In this document: positions 41,990 to 52,654 of the stretch, piece after piece
How positions within the stretch are numbered: position 1 is the first letter of the stretch
Layout of the letters: the number at the start of each line of letters is the position of its first letter
From: Symbiodinium natans
Taxonomy: Eukaryota > Sar > Dinophyceae > Suessiales > Symbiodiniaceae
Assembly (NCBI GenBank): GCA_905221605.1
Contig: CAJNDS010000405.1
Span: 83,671 to 147,670, forward strand
Length of the DNA: 64,000 bases
Direction: 5' to 3'
Program-made: the position numbers and the translations under genes
The notes under the pieces: generated by a model
Database searches by the model: none
Told to the model about the DNA's origin: nothing
The model's input: only the letters and a program-made list of their open reading frames with translations

Positions 41990-42122
41990 CATGGTAGCTA
42001 GTAGCCAATTACAACTGTACTTATAACCCAAATTATTACTATATTAGGGCACTTAAGGGGCTTATAAGTACAGTTATAGGTACAGTTGTAATTGGTTAAT
42101 AAGTACCATGAACCTTCAAGTG
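41990..42122. mobile_element. family-B palindromic element
   Basis: GGTTCATGGTAGCTAGTAGC to GTACCATGAACCTTCAAG with the CACTTAAGGGGCTTATAAGT core. It is close in sequence to the copy at 40448. Confidence 0.8.
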
Positions 42123-42482
42123 GTTTCGGAGTTCGGGATTTTGGGAGCGGGGGACGGGCCCCAAGTAGATTCTGAGTTCCGAGCCTCGACCGCGGAAATC
42201 ACACTTCTTTGCTTCAAGGACCTACACCCTAAACCCTAAACCCTAAACCCTGAACCCAAAACCCAAAACCCAAAACCCAAAACCCAAAACCCTAAACCCT
42301 AAACCTTAAACCCTAACCCTACACCCTAAACCATAAATCCTAAACCCTAGACCCTAGACCCTAGGATCTAGGTCCGGGCCCGGGGTTTGAGATTCAAAGG
42401 GCTGATTTCGACCTTTGGAAAGTTGAGTTCATGGGGCTCGAACCCCCCGGCCGAAAACCTCCAGTCTGAAATGTCCTAAAGA

Positions 42483-42581
42483 TTGGGATGCTCCCCCTTG
42501 TACTAACAGTCCTGAATCGGGACTATAGCACCCCCTTTTATATTCTTTTTTCAGGACTGTTCGTATAAGGGGAACATCCCA
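42483..42581. mobile_element. family-A palindromic element
   Basis: TTGGGATGCTCCCCCTTGTA and ACTAACAGTCCTGAA on the left mirror TTCAGGACTGTTCGTATAAG and GGGAACATCCCA on the right. It is a textbook MITE-like palindrome. Confidence 0.78.
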
Positions 42582-42699
42582 CTCAACCCTAAACCCTAAA
42601 CCCGTAACCCGTAACCGGTAACCTGTCGTGGAGGACCGGTGCCTTGGTTGGATATGAATTCAGCTTGACGTTGGTCTACTCACATTTTGCTTGGTCTCC

Positions 42700-42812
42700 C
42701 AGTAACCATATCATCATACGGGCACCCTTTTTTGGGGTTAGATAACGTATAAGGGAACCTTGAACCAAAAAAGGGAAAAGGGCACCACTGGGCCACCGAG
42801 TTTGGGATTTGG
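42700..42812. mobile_element. family-H element
   Basis: GGGCACCCTTTTTTGGGG, AAGGGAACCTTGAACC and AAAAGGGCACCACTGGGCCA match family H. Confidence 0.62.
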
Positions 42813-43096
42813 AATAGGGAAACTGCTTAACATTGGGTTGGACTGAACGCCTGCAGTGTCTGCACTGGGAGCTGAAATGTCCAGTCTGCAATTTAGGGTT
42901 TAGGGTTTATAGGGTTTAGGGTTTAGGGTTTTACGCTTTAGTATATAGGGTTCAGGGTTCCTCCCCACCCTGAAGTTTGGGTCTCAGCATCCGGCGGCAC
43001 GGCAGTGGAGGATCGGAAGCGGAGTAGCAGTGGCCGGGTGGTCAACTTAGGCATCGGAAGTAGGGACTTCACACAAGTTTTTTGGCTGGGATGGAG

Positions 43097-43235
43097 GGTT
43101 CAGGGTTCAGGGTTCAGGGTTCAGGGTTCAGGGTTCAGGGTTCAGGGTTCAGGGTTCAGGGTTCAGGGTTCAGGGTTCAGGGTTCAGGGTTTAGGGTTTA
43201 GGGTTTAGGGTTTAGGGTTTAGGGTTTAGGGTTTC
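43097..43235 (+). repeat. TTCAGGG variant array passing into TTTAGGG
   Basis: About 13 homogeneous TTCAGGG units are followed without a break by about seven TTTAGGG units. Confidence 0.94.
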
Positions 43236-43549
43236 AGGACTTTGGGGACCACATGGACAATAAACGTGGGGCTGTATACCCCTTTGCTACTAAAATAATC
43301 CCTATCAAGGTATATGAACCATAAACCTTTTCGGGCTCAGTTCGCCCGCAAGTTAGTCTTCAGGTTGGGACGGCGGGTTGTGCAGTCTTGTCTTGGCCCA
43401 GAAGTAACCAACCCTAAAACCTAAACTCTAAACCCTAAACCCCAAACTGCCTAAACCCTAAACCCCTCTCAACTCTGGAAGCCTTCACCCCGCAAGCATC
43501 GGACTGCCACACAAAATCCCTTCGCGCTCATTCTTCTATAGGGGATCCC

Positions 43550-43690
43550 CAGTTGTCCAGTATCCTAGGGGAAGGAAGGTTCACCTCTGGGATCAGAAAA
43601 GGAAGCCTGAACCCCAAGAAGGTTCAAGCGCGCCCTGTCCCAAGCGAAGCGAGGTTAGAATATGTTCAAGGATATCTACTCGACTACTAC
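43550..43690. mobile_element. family-L element, diverged
   Basis: GTTGTCCAGTATCCTAGGGG, AGGTTCACCTCTGGGATCAG and AACCCCAAGAAGGTTCAAG match the copy at 41305. Confidence 0.58.
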
Positions 43691-43908
43691 CCTTGCGACC
43701 AAATGAGCCCCAAAATTGGGGTCATATATACCCTATTCCCTACCTAAAGTACATGAACCATAAACCCTTTCAGGCTTCATTGCGTCCTTAAGGTAAGGAG
43801 AGCTGTGAATGCTGCTGCGGACCAGGGAGCTGTGTAAATCAGAACTCGGGTCGCAAAGGCTTTGAGGGGTTCTCTGAAGGGTTGAAGGTTCAGGGTTGGG
43901 GTTTGGGG

Positions 43909-44019
43909 TTGGGATGTTCCCCCTTCTGCTGGGAGGCCTGAATAGGGATTACAATACCCCCCCCCCCCCCATATTAGAGTCCCTATCAAGGACTGTTAGT
44001 ATAAGGGGGAACATCCCAA
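43909..44019. mobile_element. family-A palindromic element with a poly-C centre
   Basis: TTGGGATGTTCCCCCTTCTG pairs with TAAGGGGGAACATCCCAA; GACTGTTAGTA lies in the right arm. A run of about 14 C sits in the centre. Confidence 0.78.
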
Positions 44020-44046
44020 GGTGTAGGCCCTAAGGTTGAGGGCGTG

Positions 44047-44220
44047 TTTCCTCATGTTTCCTCCAGCGGACTCTAAACCCTAAACCCTAAACCCTAAACC
44101 CTTGCATCAAACGTAAACCCTAAACCCTAAACTTCCTCATGTTTCCTCCAGCGGACTCTAAACCCTAAACCCTAAACCCTAAACCCTAAACCCTAAACTT
44201 CCTCATGTTTCCTTCAGCGG
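44047..44220 (+). repeat. triplicated 3'-splice-site-like segment
   Basis: TTCCTCATGTTTCCTCCAGC plus GGACTC occurs at about 44049, 44133 and 44198, each separated by CCCTAAA runs. The segment has a pyrimidine tract and CAG, and the third copy leads into the exon-like island at 44218. Confidence 0.75.
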
Positions 44221-44301
44221 ACTCCAGCAGCGACTTCCGCGCCAAGAAAAGGCTCCTGCTTGCCCGTGACTTGGCTCTGCGAGCGCGGCCAGTCCCAGTT
44301 G
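44218..44301 (+). CDS. exon-like island behind a triplicated acceptor
   Basis: TTTCCTTCAG precedes an 84-nt open segment reading DSSSDFRAKKRLLLARDLAL then RARPVPV, followed by a GT donor (G|GTGACC). The acceptor region occurs three times in tandem (see repeat at 44047-44220). Product not recognised. Confidence 0.45.
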
Positions 44302-44482
44302 GTGACCACTTACGTTATATTCATGTAACTTGAAAGCTTAACCTACAAGTGGGTTTAGGGTTTAGGGTTTAGGGGCAAGTGGTCCAAAACTTAACACCTT
44401 CCCGCCCCCTTGCACGCCCGGAGAACAGGTCACCCAAGTGCCCACGATCGACGCGCGACTAGGGTTGACGGTCTTACCAGTG

Positions 44483-44632
44483 TGTGCTTAAGAGCCCCTC
44501 CCAAAAAACAAATGTAATAAATAGCTAGGTAGTCTTCCTTACAAGGAGAATGGGGTTTTAGGGTTTTAGGGTTTTAATTAGGGTTTAGGGTGATATAGGG
44601 ATTGTTCTTATGCAAACCGTAGTTTAGGCGTG
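44483..44632. mobile_element. family-G element with an inserted heptamer run
   Basis: GTGCTTAAGAGCCCCTCCCA at the left, TCTTCCTTACAAGGAGAATG in the middle and GATATAGGGATTGTTCTTAT at the right are family G. GTTTTAGG units and TTTAGGG have been added between the middle and right parts. Confidence 0.62.
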
Positions 44633-44885
44633 CTGGAAAGATCCCGGCTTCGGCCCAGTGTCGAACAGATCCCGCGCCCCTACGCCCAGGCGGCCCGACC
44701 CAAACCTCTGCAGACTCTGATAAGTGCCCTGATGGTTTAGGGTTTAGGGTTTAGGGTTTAGGGTTTAGGGTTTGGGGTTTGGGGTTTGGGGTTGAGGGTT
44801 TAGGGATCGAGGATGGCCCTAAAACCCTCTGAGAGATATTCCGGGACATGATCCTCTTGAACCCACTCAGGCAACATGTAACATG

Positions 44886-45060
44886 CCCAGATCTTCCTAA
44901 ACCACTTAATCAAGGAATATACCCTAACTCATAATTAGGATCCTTATCATGAAATAGAGTATATTCCTTAATTAAGGAATATGCCCTAATTCATCATCAG
45001 GATCCTTATCATTGAATTAGGGTATATTCCTTAATGAAGGGGTTTTGGCGAAGATCTGGG
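44886..45060. mobile_element. family-C element with doubled centre
   Basis: CCCAGATCTTCC to GAAGATCTGGG bound two consecutive copies of the TTAATnAAGGAATATACCCTA/AGGATCCTTATCAT core, so the inner palindrome has been duplicated. Confidence 0.8.
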
Positions 45061-45077
45061 TGCCCCAGGCCGACAAC

Positions 45078-45216
45078 TTGGGAGGTTCCCCCTGAAAGCG
45101 AACAGCTCCTTAATAGGGATTAAAGTTTAGGGTTTAGGGTTTAGGGTTTAGGGTTTAGGGTTTATGGGTACTATAGTCCCTATTAAGGACTGTTAGAATA
45201 AAGGGGAACACCCCAA
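45078..45216. mobile_element. family-A palindromic element with a TTTAGGG array at its centre
   Basis: The outer arms (CTTGGGAGGTTCCCCC; GGACTGTTAGAATAAAGGGG) are family A. Between the two AATAGGGA-type cores lies a run of about six TTTAGGG units, where other copies have poly-C or poly-G. Confidence 0.75.
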
Positions 45217-45667
45217 CCGAAAACCCTAAACCCAACGGCCTCCTCCGCCGTGAGATTTGTTCTACTCAGGAACTCCCAGCAACTGACAGAACTTGTCTCA
45301 AGAAACCCGGGGAAACTTCACAAAATGGAGGCTTCATCTTCTGCCCACTAGCCTAAACCCTAAACCCTAAGTCCCAAATTGAAATCGACTCCTGGAACCA
45401 ACACTGTTCGGCCGATCTGAAAACCTCCTGAGCCCCCCTAAACCATCCTGGGCCCTAAAATCCCTAAAGTCCTAAGCCCTAAACGCTAAACCGTGCTAAC
45501 CTCTAAACCAGGCTAAACCCCAAACCCTGCCCTAAACCATGCTAAACCCCAAACCCCAAACCCTAAACCCCAAACTCCAAACCCTAAACCCTAAACCCCA
45601 AACCCTAAACCCCAACCTCCAAGCCCCAAACCCCAAACTCCCAAGCCCCAAACTCCCCAGCCCCTGC

Positions 45668-45716
45668 AAGGCTCCCGGGCGTTGTACACGAAGGGCAGCT
45701 CCCTGAGCTCCAGGGC
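45668..45716 (-). CDS. exon-like island
   Basis: After AGCGGAG|G the frame reads ALELRELPFVYNAREP, followed by a GC donor (T|GCAGGG). Codons are GC-ending. Product not recognised. Confidence 0.42.
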
Positions 45717-45831
45717 CTCCGCTGTGAGGCACTTGGGGAGGCTTTGTGGGGCTTCTTTTTTTTGTTCTTCTTCTTTGTTTTCTTTTTTTTTGTGAGGGGG
45801 GGGGGGGGGGCGGCGAAGGGGGGGGGGGGGG

Positions 45832-45926
45832 TTTAGGGTTTAGGGTTTAGGGTTTAGGGTTTAGGGTTTAGGGTTTAGGGTTTAGGGTTTAGGGTTTAGG
45901 GTTTAGGGTTTAGGGTTTAGGGTTTG
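45832..45926 (+). repeat. TTTAGGG array after a poly-G run
   Basis: About 13 units follow a T-rich/poly-G stretch. Confidence 0.93.
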
Positions 45927-46432
45927 GGTGAGGGCGGGTGGTTGGGGCTTTGGGGCTTTGAGGTTCTGGGGTTTCGGGTTTAGGTTGTTTTAGGGCTTTA
46001 GGGTTTGGAGTTACTGAGGTTAGGGACGTTTTTTGTGGACTTCTCTTTTGCGGGTTGTGGGGTCTTGGGGGTTTTGAGGCTTTGAGGTGTTGGGGTTTAG
46101 GGCGTTTCGGGTTTAGGGTTACTTCGGTTAAGGGGACCCAGGGCTTCTTGTTCAGAGCTCAGGGCTTTAGGGGCTTAGGGCGTCAAGTCTCGGAATTTCT
46201 CAACTTGGGCGGGGGAGGGGAAGCGCGCAGCAAAGAGGGTCCCACCCTAAACCTTCAACCCTAAGCCAAAAGCAGGGTTTTTAAGGGAATCTGGGGGTTT
46301 TTCTAGGGTTTCTACAGCCACTGGGGCTTCCAAACCCTAAACCCGAACCCTAAACCCCAAACCCCAAACCCCAAACCCTAAACCCTAAACCCTAAACCCT
46401 AAACCCCAATCCCTAAACCCTAAATGCTAAAC

Positions 46433-46460
46433 CTTTATAGGGCTCACATGGCTTCAGGAC
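46433..46460 (-). CDS. small exon-like island
   Basis: VLKPCEPYK lies between CCTTCCAG|G and a GT donor (G|GTTTAG). The frame is open upstream (GGFGATGAMQSPALRTFQ). The donor sits at the edge of CCCTAAA-type sequence. Confidence 0.3.
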
Positions 46461-46679
46461 CTGGAAGGTGCGAAGTGCTGGGCTCTGCATGGCCCCGGTG
46501 GCTCCGAAACCACCCACGTCCAGACGCCATAAGGACCTAAGCCAGGTTCGGGGCGTTTGGGGTTTAGGGTTTGGGGTTTGGGGTTTAGGGTTTCGGGTTT
46601 CGGGCTTAGGGTTTAGGGTGTAGGGTTTAAGGTTTGGGGTTTGGGGTTTAGGGTTTCGGGCTTTAAGCACCGTAGAGGT

Positions 46680-47120
46680 GCCTTTCTTTTCGCAGGGGTA
46701 CGAGTATGAAAGCCTGTGATGGGAATCTTAATTTAACTGCTAGAAACAGGTTCTGGGTTCAGAGGGTGAAGGGGCTTCGTAGACAAACCCTTAACCCTGA
46801 ACCCTAAACCATAAACCCTGTAACCCCGATCCTTGAAACCCTCAATCCCTGAAACCCAAAAAAAGCCGGTGCGGCGCCACCGGCCGAGCAAGACCATCTT
46901 AGAGGTTAGGGTTATAGGGTTTAGGGATTTATGGATTTAGGTTTGGGGTTTTAGGGTTTTGGGGTTTCGAGGTGTAAGGTTCAACGCTTCGGGTGAGCAC
47001 CACAGCCGTCAATGCAGAGTCTGGTTTCTAGGTGTTGGGGAGCAGAAAAATGGAACAGGGGAAGCCCTAAACCCTAAACCCTGAACCCTAAACCCTAAAC
47101 CCTAAACCCTAAACCCCGGA
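46680..47120. other. heptamer mosaic
   Basis: Degenerate TTAGGG and CCTAAACC sequence; no gene seen. Confidence 0.5.
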
Positions 47121-47171
47121 AACCCTGCACCCGTGTGGGCAGTCAAAAGCGCTCCTTGACCCGGGCGCTAC

Positions 47172-47210
47172 CTGTATGTGTCGCTGGTAGGTGGTGAAGG
47201 CTCCAGACTG
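47172..47210 (-). CDS. exon-like island
   Basis: QSGAFTTYQRHIQ is followed by a donor GTAGCG. The same frame stays open to about 47120 (VAPGSRSAFDCPHGC), so the exon may be longer and that GT unused. Product not recognised. Confidence 0.35.
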
Positions 47211-47573
47211 CGCGGGGTTTGTGCCCCTAAACCAAGCTCAACCCCTAAACTCTAGACCCTTAACCCATAACCCGGTACCCCTAGGCCCTAGTCCGAAACC
47301 CTAAACCCTGAACCCTGAACCCTGAACGCCCTAAAACCCAAACCCCTGAACCCTGAACTCGAGAACCCTCAAAGCCATCAAAGCAGGTCGCTGCTCCTTA
47401 ACCCTATAACCCCATACCCCTAACCCGAAACCCTAAACCCAAAACCCTCAACCCGAAATCCTAACACCCTGAATCCTCAAGCCCCAAAGCTATCACGGCA
47501 GGTCACTGCTCCACGTTGAAGGGCAGTTCTTCCGGGGCTGGGTTCCTCTGGGCAAGCCGTGGCTCAGAATTCA

Positions 47574-47756
47574 CCCAGATCTTCCAAAACCCCTTAATTG
47601 AGTAATATACTCTTTTCATACTAAGGATGCTTATTGTGAGTCAGGGTATGTACCTTAACTAAAGGCCCTTAATTGAGTGATATACTCTTTTTATACTAAG
47701 GATCCTTATTGTGAGTAAGGGTATGTACCTTAACTAAGGGCTTTGGAAAATCTGGG
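47574..47756. mobile_element. family-C element with doubled centre
   Basis: CCCAGATCTTCCAAAACCCC to TTTGGAAAATCTGGG bound two near-identical 80-bp cores (CCTTAATTGAGTAATATACT... repeated). The same inner duplication as at 44886 occurred with different sequence. Confidence 0.8.
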
Positions 47757-48011
47757 CAGCACGGGGTTCAGGGCTTACAGAATTGACGTGTTTTGGGGGG
47801 GGGGGGTTCGGGGGGTTAAGCTTTTAAGGGGTGCAGGGGTTTGGGGTTCAGGGTTCAGGGTTTAGGGGTTTAGGGGTTTAGGGTTCAGGGGTTTAGGGTT
47901 TAGGGTTCAGAGGTTTTAGGGCTTAGGGCTACAAGGCCCCAAGACTGAGTGACGGGTCTACGGCTCCTCTGCGCACGGCGACATTCTTCAAGCCCCTATC
48001 TACTATAACAT

Positions 48012-48116
48012 AACTAGAATATAACTAGAAACGAACTAAACTGTAACCATATTCATATTCACATTCTGAATATGAATGGAATATAACTAGAAACGAACTA
48101 AAATGTAACCATCATG
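48012..48116. repeat. direct repeat around a small hairpin
   Basis: GAATATAACTAGAAACGAAC plus TAAAATGTAACCAT occurs twice about 62 bp apart. Between them ATTCATATTC and GAATATGAAT form a hairpin. Confidence 0.7.
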
Positions 48117-48228
48117 AGAATACTTAATATCAGGGGGTAGGGGGGAATAATTGCTAGGTGGAGGGGCTTTTTTGGGCTTCGGAGGGATTTGAGGGGGCGG
48201 TGGAGGCCTTGCCGCTGAATGACGGAAC

Positions 48229-48371
48229 TACTTGAAGGTTCATGGTACGTAATAACCAATTATCGCTGTGCTGAAAACTATACTTATAACTATATTGGGG
48301 CACTTAAGGGGCTTAGAAGTGGGTTATAAGTACAGTTTTTATTTGGTTAAGAATACCATGAACCAAGTAGG
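48229..48371. mobile_element. family-B palindromic element
   Basis: TACTTGAAGGTTCATGGTAC to ATACCATGAACCAAGTA with the GGCACTTAAGGGGCTTAGAA core. A family-K element follows at once. Confidence 0.75.
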
Positions 48372-48382
48372 GCCCTATATAC

Positions 48383-48447
48383 CCTTTAAAAAGGGATTCT
48401 AGGATACTCATTCCCCCATTCCCTACAAAGTACCAGCCAGTAGGACA
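48383..48447 (+). repeat. family-K repeat
   Basis: TATACCCTTTAAAAAGGGAT, CTCATTCCCCCATTCCCTAC and ACCAGCCAGT recur in reverse orientation at 53399-53465. A looser relative is at 34658-34718. Confidence 0.62.
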
Positions 48448-49138
48448 CTTGTCAGGCAGCTTATCACACCCGTAATCCTGGGACTTGTTTACCTACAGTT
48501 TAGTAGGAAGTACCATTAGCTAGTATGTACGACCCAGAAAACTGTATGTACAGAGGGTCCCAGGTAAACCAGAAACCCTAAACCCTGAACCCTAAACCCT
48601 AAACCCTAAACCCTAAACCCCCCACATATTGAGGTACACGGACCCTTTAGAGTATGTGCCGATCAGACTCTGGGCATGGATCGTGAAGAAGGTCCAGGAG
48701 GTCAGAGCCTGCTTTAGGGAGGCTTCAGCGAAAAAGGAATGTAGGGTTTTCTAGGACTTAGGGTTTAGGGTTTAGGTTTAAGGGTTAAGGGTTTAGGGTT
48801 TAGGGTTTAGGGTTTAGGGTTTAGGGAGGTTTTCAAATTTAGGGCTGCGGGGTTCTGTAAGACTTAGGATTTTTGGGTACAACTTTGTCGCAGGCTCCAC
48901 GCTGAGAGACTAGTTCGCTTATAGTTTAGCTCGGGGTTCTGCTTCTACTTGGAGTCACTGGGCCCGAAACCCTAAACTCTAGAAGCACTTTCTTAGCTGT
49001 GCTTTGATCCCTTTCAAAATTACTTATGAACAGGTTCCCTGATAAGGAAAGAAGGGAAACTTAAAATCATCACAAAGCACAGCCCAGCTACAGCCTTGCT
49101 CCTTTGTTCGGAATCCCGGAAGTCTCGCAAGAGCTCAC

Positions 49139-49212
49139 GGCCTTGATATTCCGGGTGATGTTGAAGGAGATCGTCCGCCCGTCCGCGTGGACGAAGCAGT
49201 CTGAAAAGAATC
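49139..49212 (-). CDS. exon-like island
   Basis: After GGCAG|G the phase-2 frame reads FFSDCFVHADGRTISFNITR then NIKA, ending at a canonical donor GTGAGC. Frame, bias and both splice sites agree; it is one of the firmest single-exon calls. Family not recognised. Confidence 0.52.
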
Positions 49213-49449
49213 CTGCCTGCCAAAGTAGGGTTTCGGGTTCAGGGTTTAGGGTGTAGGGTTTAGGGTTTGGGGTTTACGGCTGTGTTCGTTCTGGAGGGGT
49301 TTAGTGTTCAGGTTTCTTTTGTCAGGGGGCTTCCACAAGCTTTGCGATGCCATGACTTTCATACAGGAAGCCCCGATTACTGCGCGTCCAACATCATATT
49401 ACCCTAAACCCTAAATCCTAAACCCTAAACCTTAAACGGTTTCTCTGGA

Positions 49450-49556
49450 TCCTGGTCCCTTTTGGCCCCTGTGTTTTAGGGTACCCAAAAAGGGACAAAA
49501 TTTTTGACAACTAAACATGGTAATAATCTAGAGAACTGACCACGGACCATGTGAAG
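49450..49556. mobile_element. family-J element, diverged
   Basis: CTGGTCCCTTTTGGCCCC, AGGGTACCCAAAAAGGGACA and GAACTGACCACGGACCATGT carry the family-J motifs. Confidence 0.55.
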
Positions 49557-49576
49557 AAGCAAACCCCACAAAACTC

Positions 49577-49685
49577 ACCCTAAACCCTAAACCCTAAACC
49601 CTAAACCCTAAACCCTAAACCCTAAACCCTAAACCCTAAACCCTAAACCCTAAACCCTAAACCCTAAACCCTAAACCCTACACCC
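49577..49685 (-). repeat. CCCTAAA array
   Basis: About 15 near-perfect units. Confidence 0.93.
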
Positions 49686-50443
49686 CAAACCCTACACAGT
49701 GGGGTGCGCGCCAGGAGGAAGTCCAGCGTCCGACCCCCAGGCAGCAGAAGCCGGGAGGCTTCGAAGTTGCAGGCCTCGGAGGTTAGGGTTTAGGGTTTAC
49801 GGTTTAGGGTTTAGGGTTTTGGGTTTAGGGTTTAGGGTTTCGGGTTTCGGGTTTAGGGTTTAGGGTTGAGGGTTGAGGAGCTTGAAGAAGCTTAGAGTTT
49901 AGAGAGGGGTTTCAAAAGCCTTCGCCTCTCCTAGGAGCTTGGAGGTGCTCAATTCAGGCTGGTTTGAAGGATCTACCAGAAATCCAAGTCCCTTTCGCGT
50001 AAAGCCCTGAACCCTAGACCCTAAATCCCTAAACCTTAAGCCCTAAACGGCCCAAACCCTAAACCCTGAGCCTGAAGGCTGCGCACTGCTGGCACGAGAA
50101 ACGCGATGGAGAGCCCTTGAGAAAGGCCTGATAAGATCCAAGCCCTGACTCTCCAGATTATGCAGCTCAAGGAGGGTTCAGGCTTGAGGGTTCAAAGGTT
50201 TAGGGTTTAGGGTTTAGGGTTTAGGGTTTAGGGTTTAGGGTTTAGGGTTTAGGGTGGTCGTTTGGGGTTTGGGGTTCCGAGTTTTGGCTTGTCGCGCCCA
50301 GGCCTGTCTTTACGGGGCCATGTGCGCTGCTGCTTTGTCGGGCGCGCGCGCGCCAACTCAACAGAAGTCTTCCGCATCGGTTTCCCCACGCCAGGGCCAC
50401 AAAGGAGCCGACTGTTGCTCCATTGCTTGGCATCCTTGTTTAC

Positions 50444-50487
50444 CGGGTATAATGTTGCCGTTTTGTTCAGCTAGGGTAACCACTCCC
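50444..50487 (-). CDS. exon-like island
   Basis: After GCTTTTAG|G the frame reads GVVTLAEQNGNIIP and meets a donor GTAAAC. The frame also stays open beyond the donor. Product not recognised. Confidence 0.38.
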
Positions 50488-51375
50488 CTAAAAGCAAAGC
50501 CACACTGCTCTGATCCCGTGGCCCTCAAAGCAGCCTGCACCCTGAACCCGAAACCCTCCTGCCTCCGCCATCACTCTGCAACCTCCAAGGAATCTGGAAC
50601 TATAATCCCCAACCCCGATTCACAAACACTAAGTGAGCCCCAACCCAGCAGGGTCCTCAAGAACAAGGGGCTAGTTCGAAATGCCCAAACTCTACACCCT
50701 ACCTAAACCCTATAAACCCTAAAGCCTAAGCCGCAAAATCCTGAATCCGCTGTAACGAACTCCCTACGGCTCGGAAGTAAGCCACCCCAGAACCCCGAAA
50801 ACCCTCTTTTCCTAAAGAATCCCAGCCACAAAGCCCCAAACCCCTGACAGGTTCAATTAGGGTTTAGGGTTAATAAAGTTTATGAATTTGGGGTTTATAC
50901 GGTTTTGGCTCAGGGTTTAGGATTAATAAGATTATGAATTTAGGGTTTATACATGTTTATGCGGTTTTGGGCTTAGGGTTTCCAATCAATCTCGTTTGGT
51001 GGGCGGGGGAGGGGGTTCCCTTAGAGGCTCGCAAAGGCCCCCTATCCCGATGCCGGGCCGGGGATGCGGCAGGGCCGATTCGATACCCTTGCCGGCGTGA
51101 GGCTTCGCGTTTAGGGTTCAGGGTTTAGGGTTTAGGGTTTAGGGTTTAGGGTTTAGGGTTTAGGGTTTAGGGCTTAAAGGGTGTGAAGAATTGCTCAATC
51201 CCTGAACCCCCCCCCCCCCCATTCAGGGCTTTCGAGGTTGCTGGGGGGTTTGGGGGTCATCTAGGGCTTTGGATTTTGGGGCTTTTGGGACTTCAGGACC
51301 CTGTAAGCGAATTCGGTCTTGGGGGGGGGGGGGGGGCATATGAGGGCTTTTGCGGGTTGGTGCTTATATCTGGTG

Positions 51376-51504
51376 CTTATTCACCAATGAGAACTACCTT
51401 AAAGCTGTACTTATAGCCATCTTAGGGCACTTCAGGGGCTTCTAGGTGGGGTCACGAACGTACAGTTCTAACTGGTTAAGAAGTGACATGAACCTCCAAG
51501 TAGG
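51376..51504. mobile_element. family-B palindromic element, diverged
   Basis: The core GGCACTTCAGGGGCTTCTAG and right end GTGACATGAACCTCCAAGTA are clear; the left end is eroded. Confidence 0.65.
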
Positions 51505-51639
51505 GCTTTTGGTTTTCAGCGTTTAGGGTTTGGGTGGGATTCTGGGTTTGGGGTTTCATGGTTCTCCAGGGTTTGGGGGCTCTTTTTTTTTCTGACTCGA
51601 GGGCTTTGCCGGCAATTTGCCTGGGAGAAGCATGCTAGG

Positions 51640-51770
51640 CCCAAATTCTAGACCCCGGGAGTGGCCTAGGAAAAAAAGGGGTACCCTTTTTGGTTGTAAG
51701 GGGGGTGAGAAGGGAACCCCAACCCTAAAAGAGGAAAAAAGGGCCTACTCCCGGTCCTAGAATTGGGCTA
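51640..51770. mobile_element. family-H element, full palindrome
   Basis: GCCCAAATTCTAGACCCCGG at the left mirrors CCCGGTCCTAGAATTGGGC at the right. The interior GGGGTACCCTTTTTGGTTGT and AAGGGAACCCCAACCC matches the copy at 22393. Confidence 0.75.
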
Positions 51771-52405
51771 TGTGGGTGCTGCTTGGCACGTGGGCTGCGC
51801 TGAGGCAGCAACTGAGGCGGAGCGACAATGGGGGTGGAATGGTTAGAGGACCTTGATTGTAAGGGAAATACCACTGATCCCACATCGGGCACCACTGGGT
51901 GTCCTAGAAGGAACCGAAAAAATCTGAACCCTTGAACCCTGTAAGCCTAAACGCGAAACCCTGAAACCCTAAACCTCCCCCCATCCGCACGCCTCCAGGA
52001 GCGCGGAGCGTGACACTCACCGGAGCCTCTGCAAGAAGCAAGGCAGGGTTTGGGGTAAAGGGTTCAGGGTTGCTTCCAGGACCGCATCGAATTCCCCCCC
52101 TCCCCAACCGAAACTTCTGGGGTTGTTTTATAGTCCATAGCCAAAACACCCTAAATTCCCGAAAAATCTTGAGTACCCTTAATGCCCCAAATGCCCAAAT
52201 AGTTACCCTACATGCCCTACTAAACACTTGGGAAATGCAGAGCGCGCGGCGTAGGATTCACCCAAAACCCTAAGCCTAAATGTCCTAACACCTCCAAACA
52301 CCCAGGAGAATTGTAAACGGGGTGTAGGGCTAAACCCTAAACCCTAAACCCTCAACCCTAACCGCTAAACCCTAAACCCTAAACCCGTGCAGGGCTGCAC
52401 AGAAG

Positions 52406-52451
52406 GACCAGGCTCCGCACAGCCAGGACAAGTGGCGCGACAAATCCCATG
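52406..52451 (+). CDS. exon-like island
   Basis: After ACAGAAG|G the frame reads DQAPHSQDKWRDKSH and meets a GT donor (G|GTCACC); it stays open as GHLVVKGAFWAL. All three plus frames are open here, so the frame is a judgement. Confidence 0.33.
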
Positions 52452-52654
52452 GTCACCTCGTTGTCAAGGGGGCCTTTTGGGCGCTTAGGGTTTAGGGTTT
52501 AGGGTTTTGGGTTTAGGATTTAGGGTTTGGGGCGATTTAAGGAGCTTAAGGACTACATGACTACGTGAACTCTAAGAGGGCATCTAGGGTTTAAGGACTT
52601 TGGGGGACGGGTCCATATACCCCCAAGAGGGATGATCGTGCTTTCGCCCCTCCC

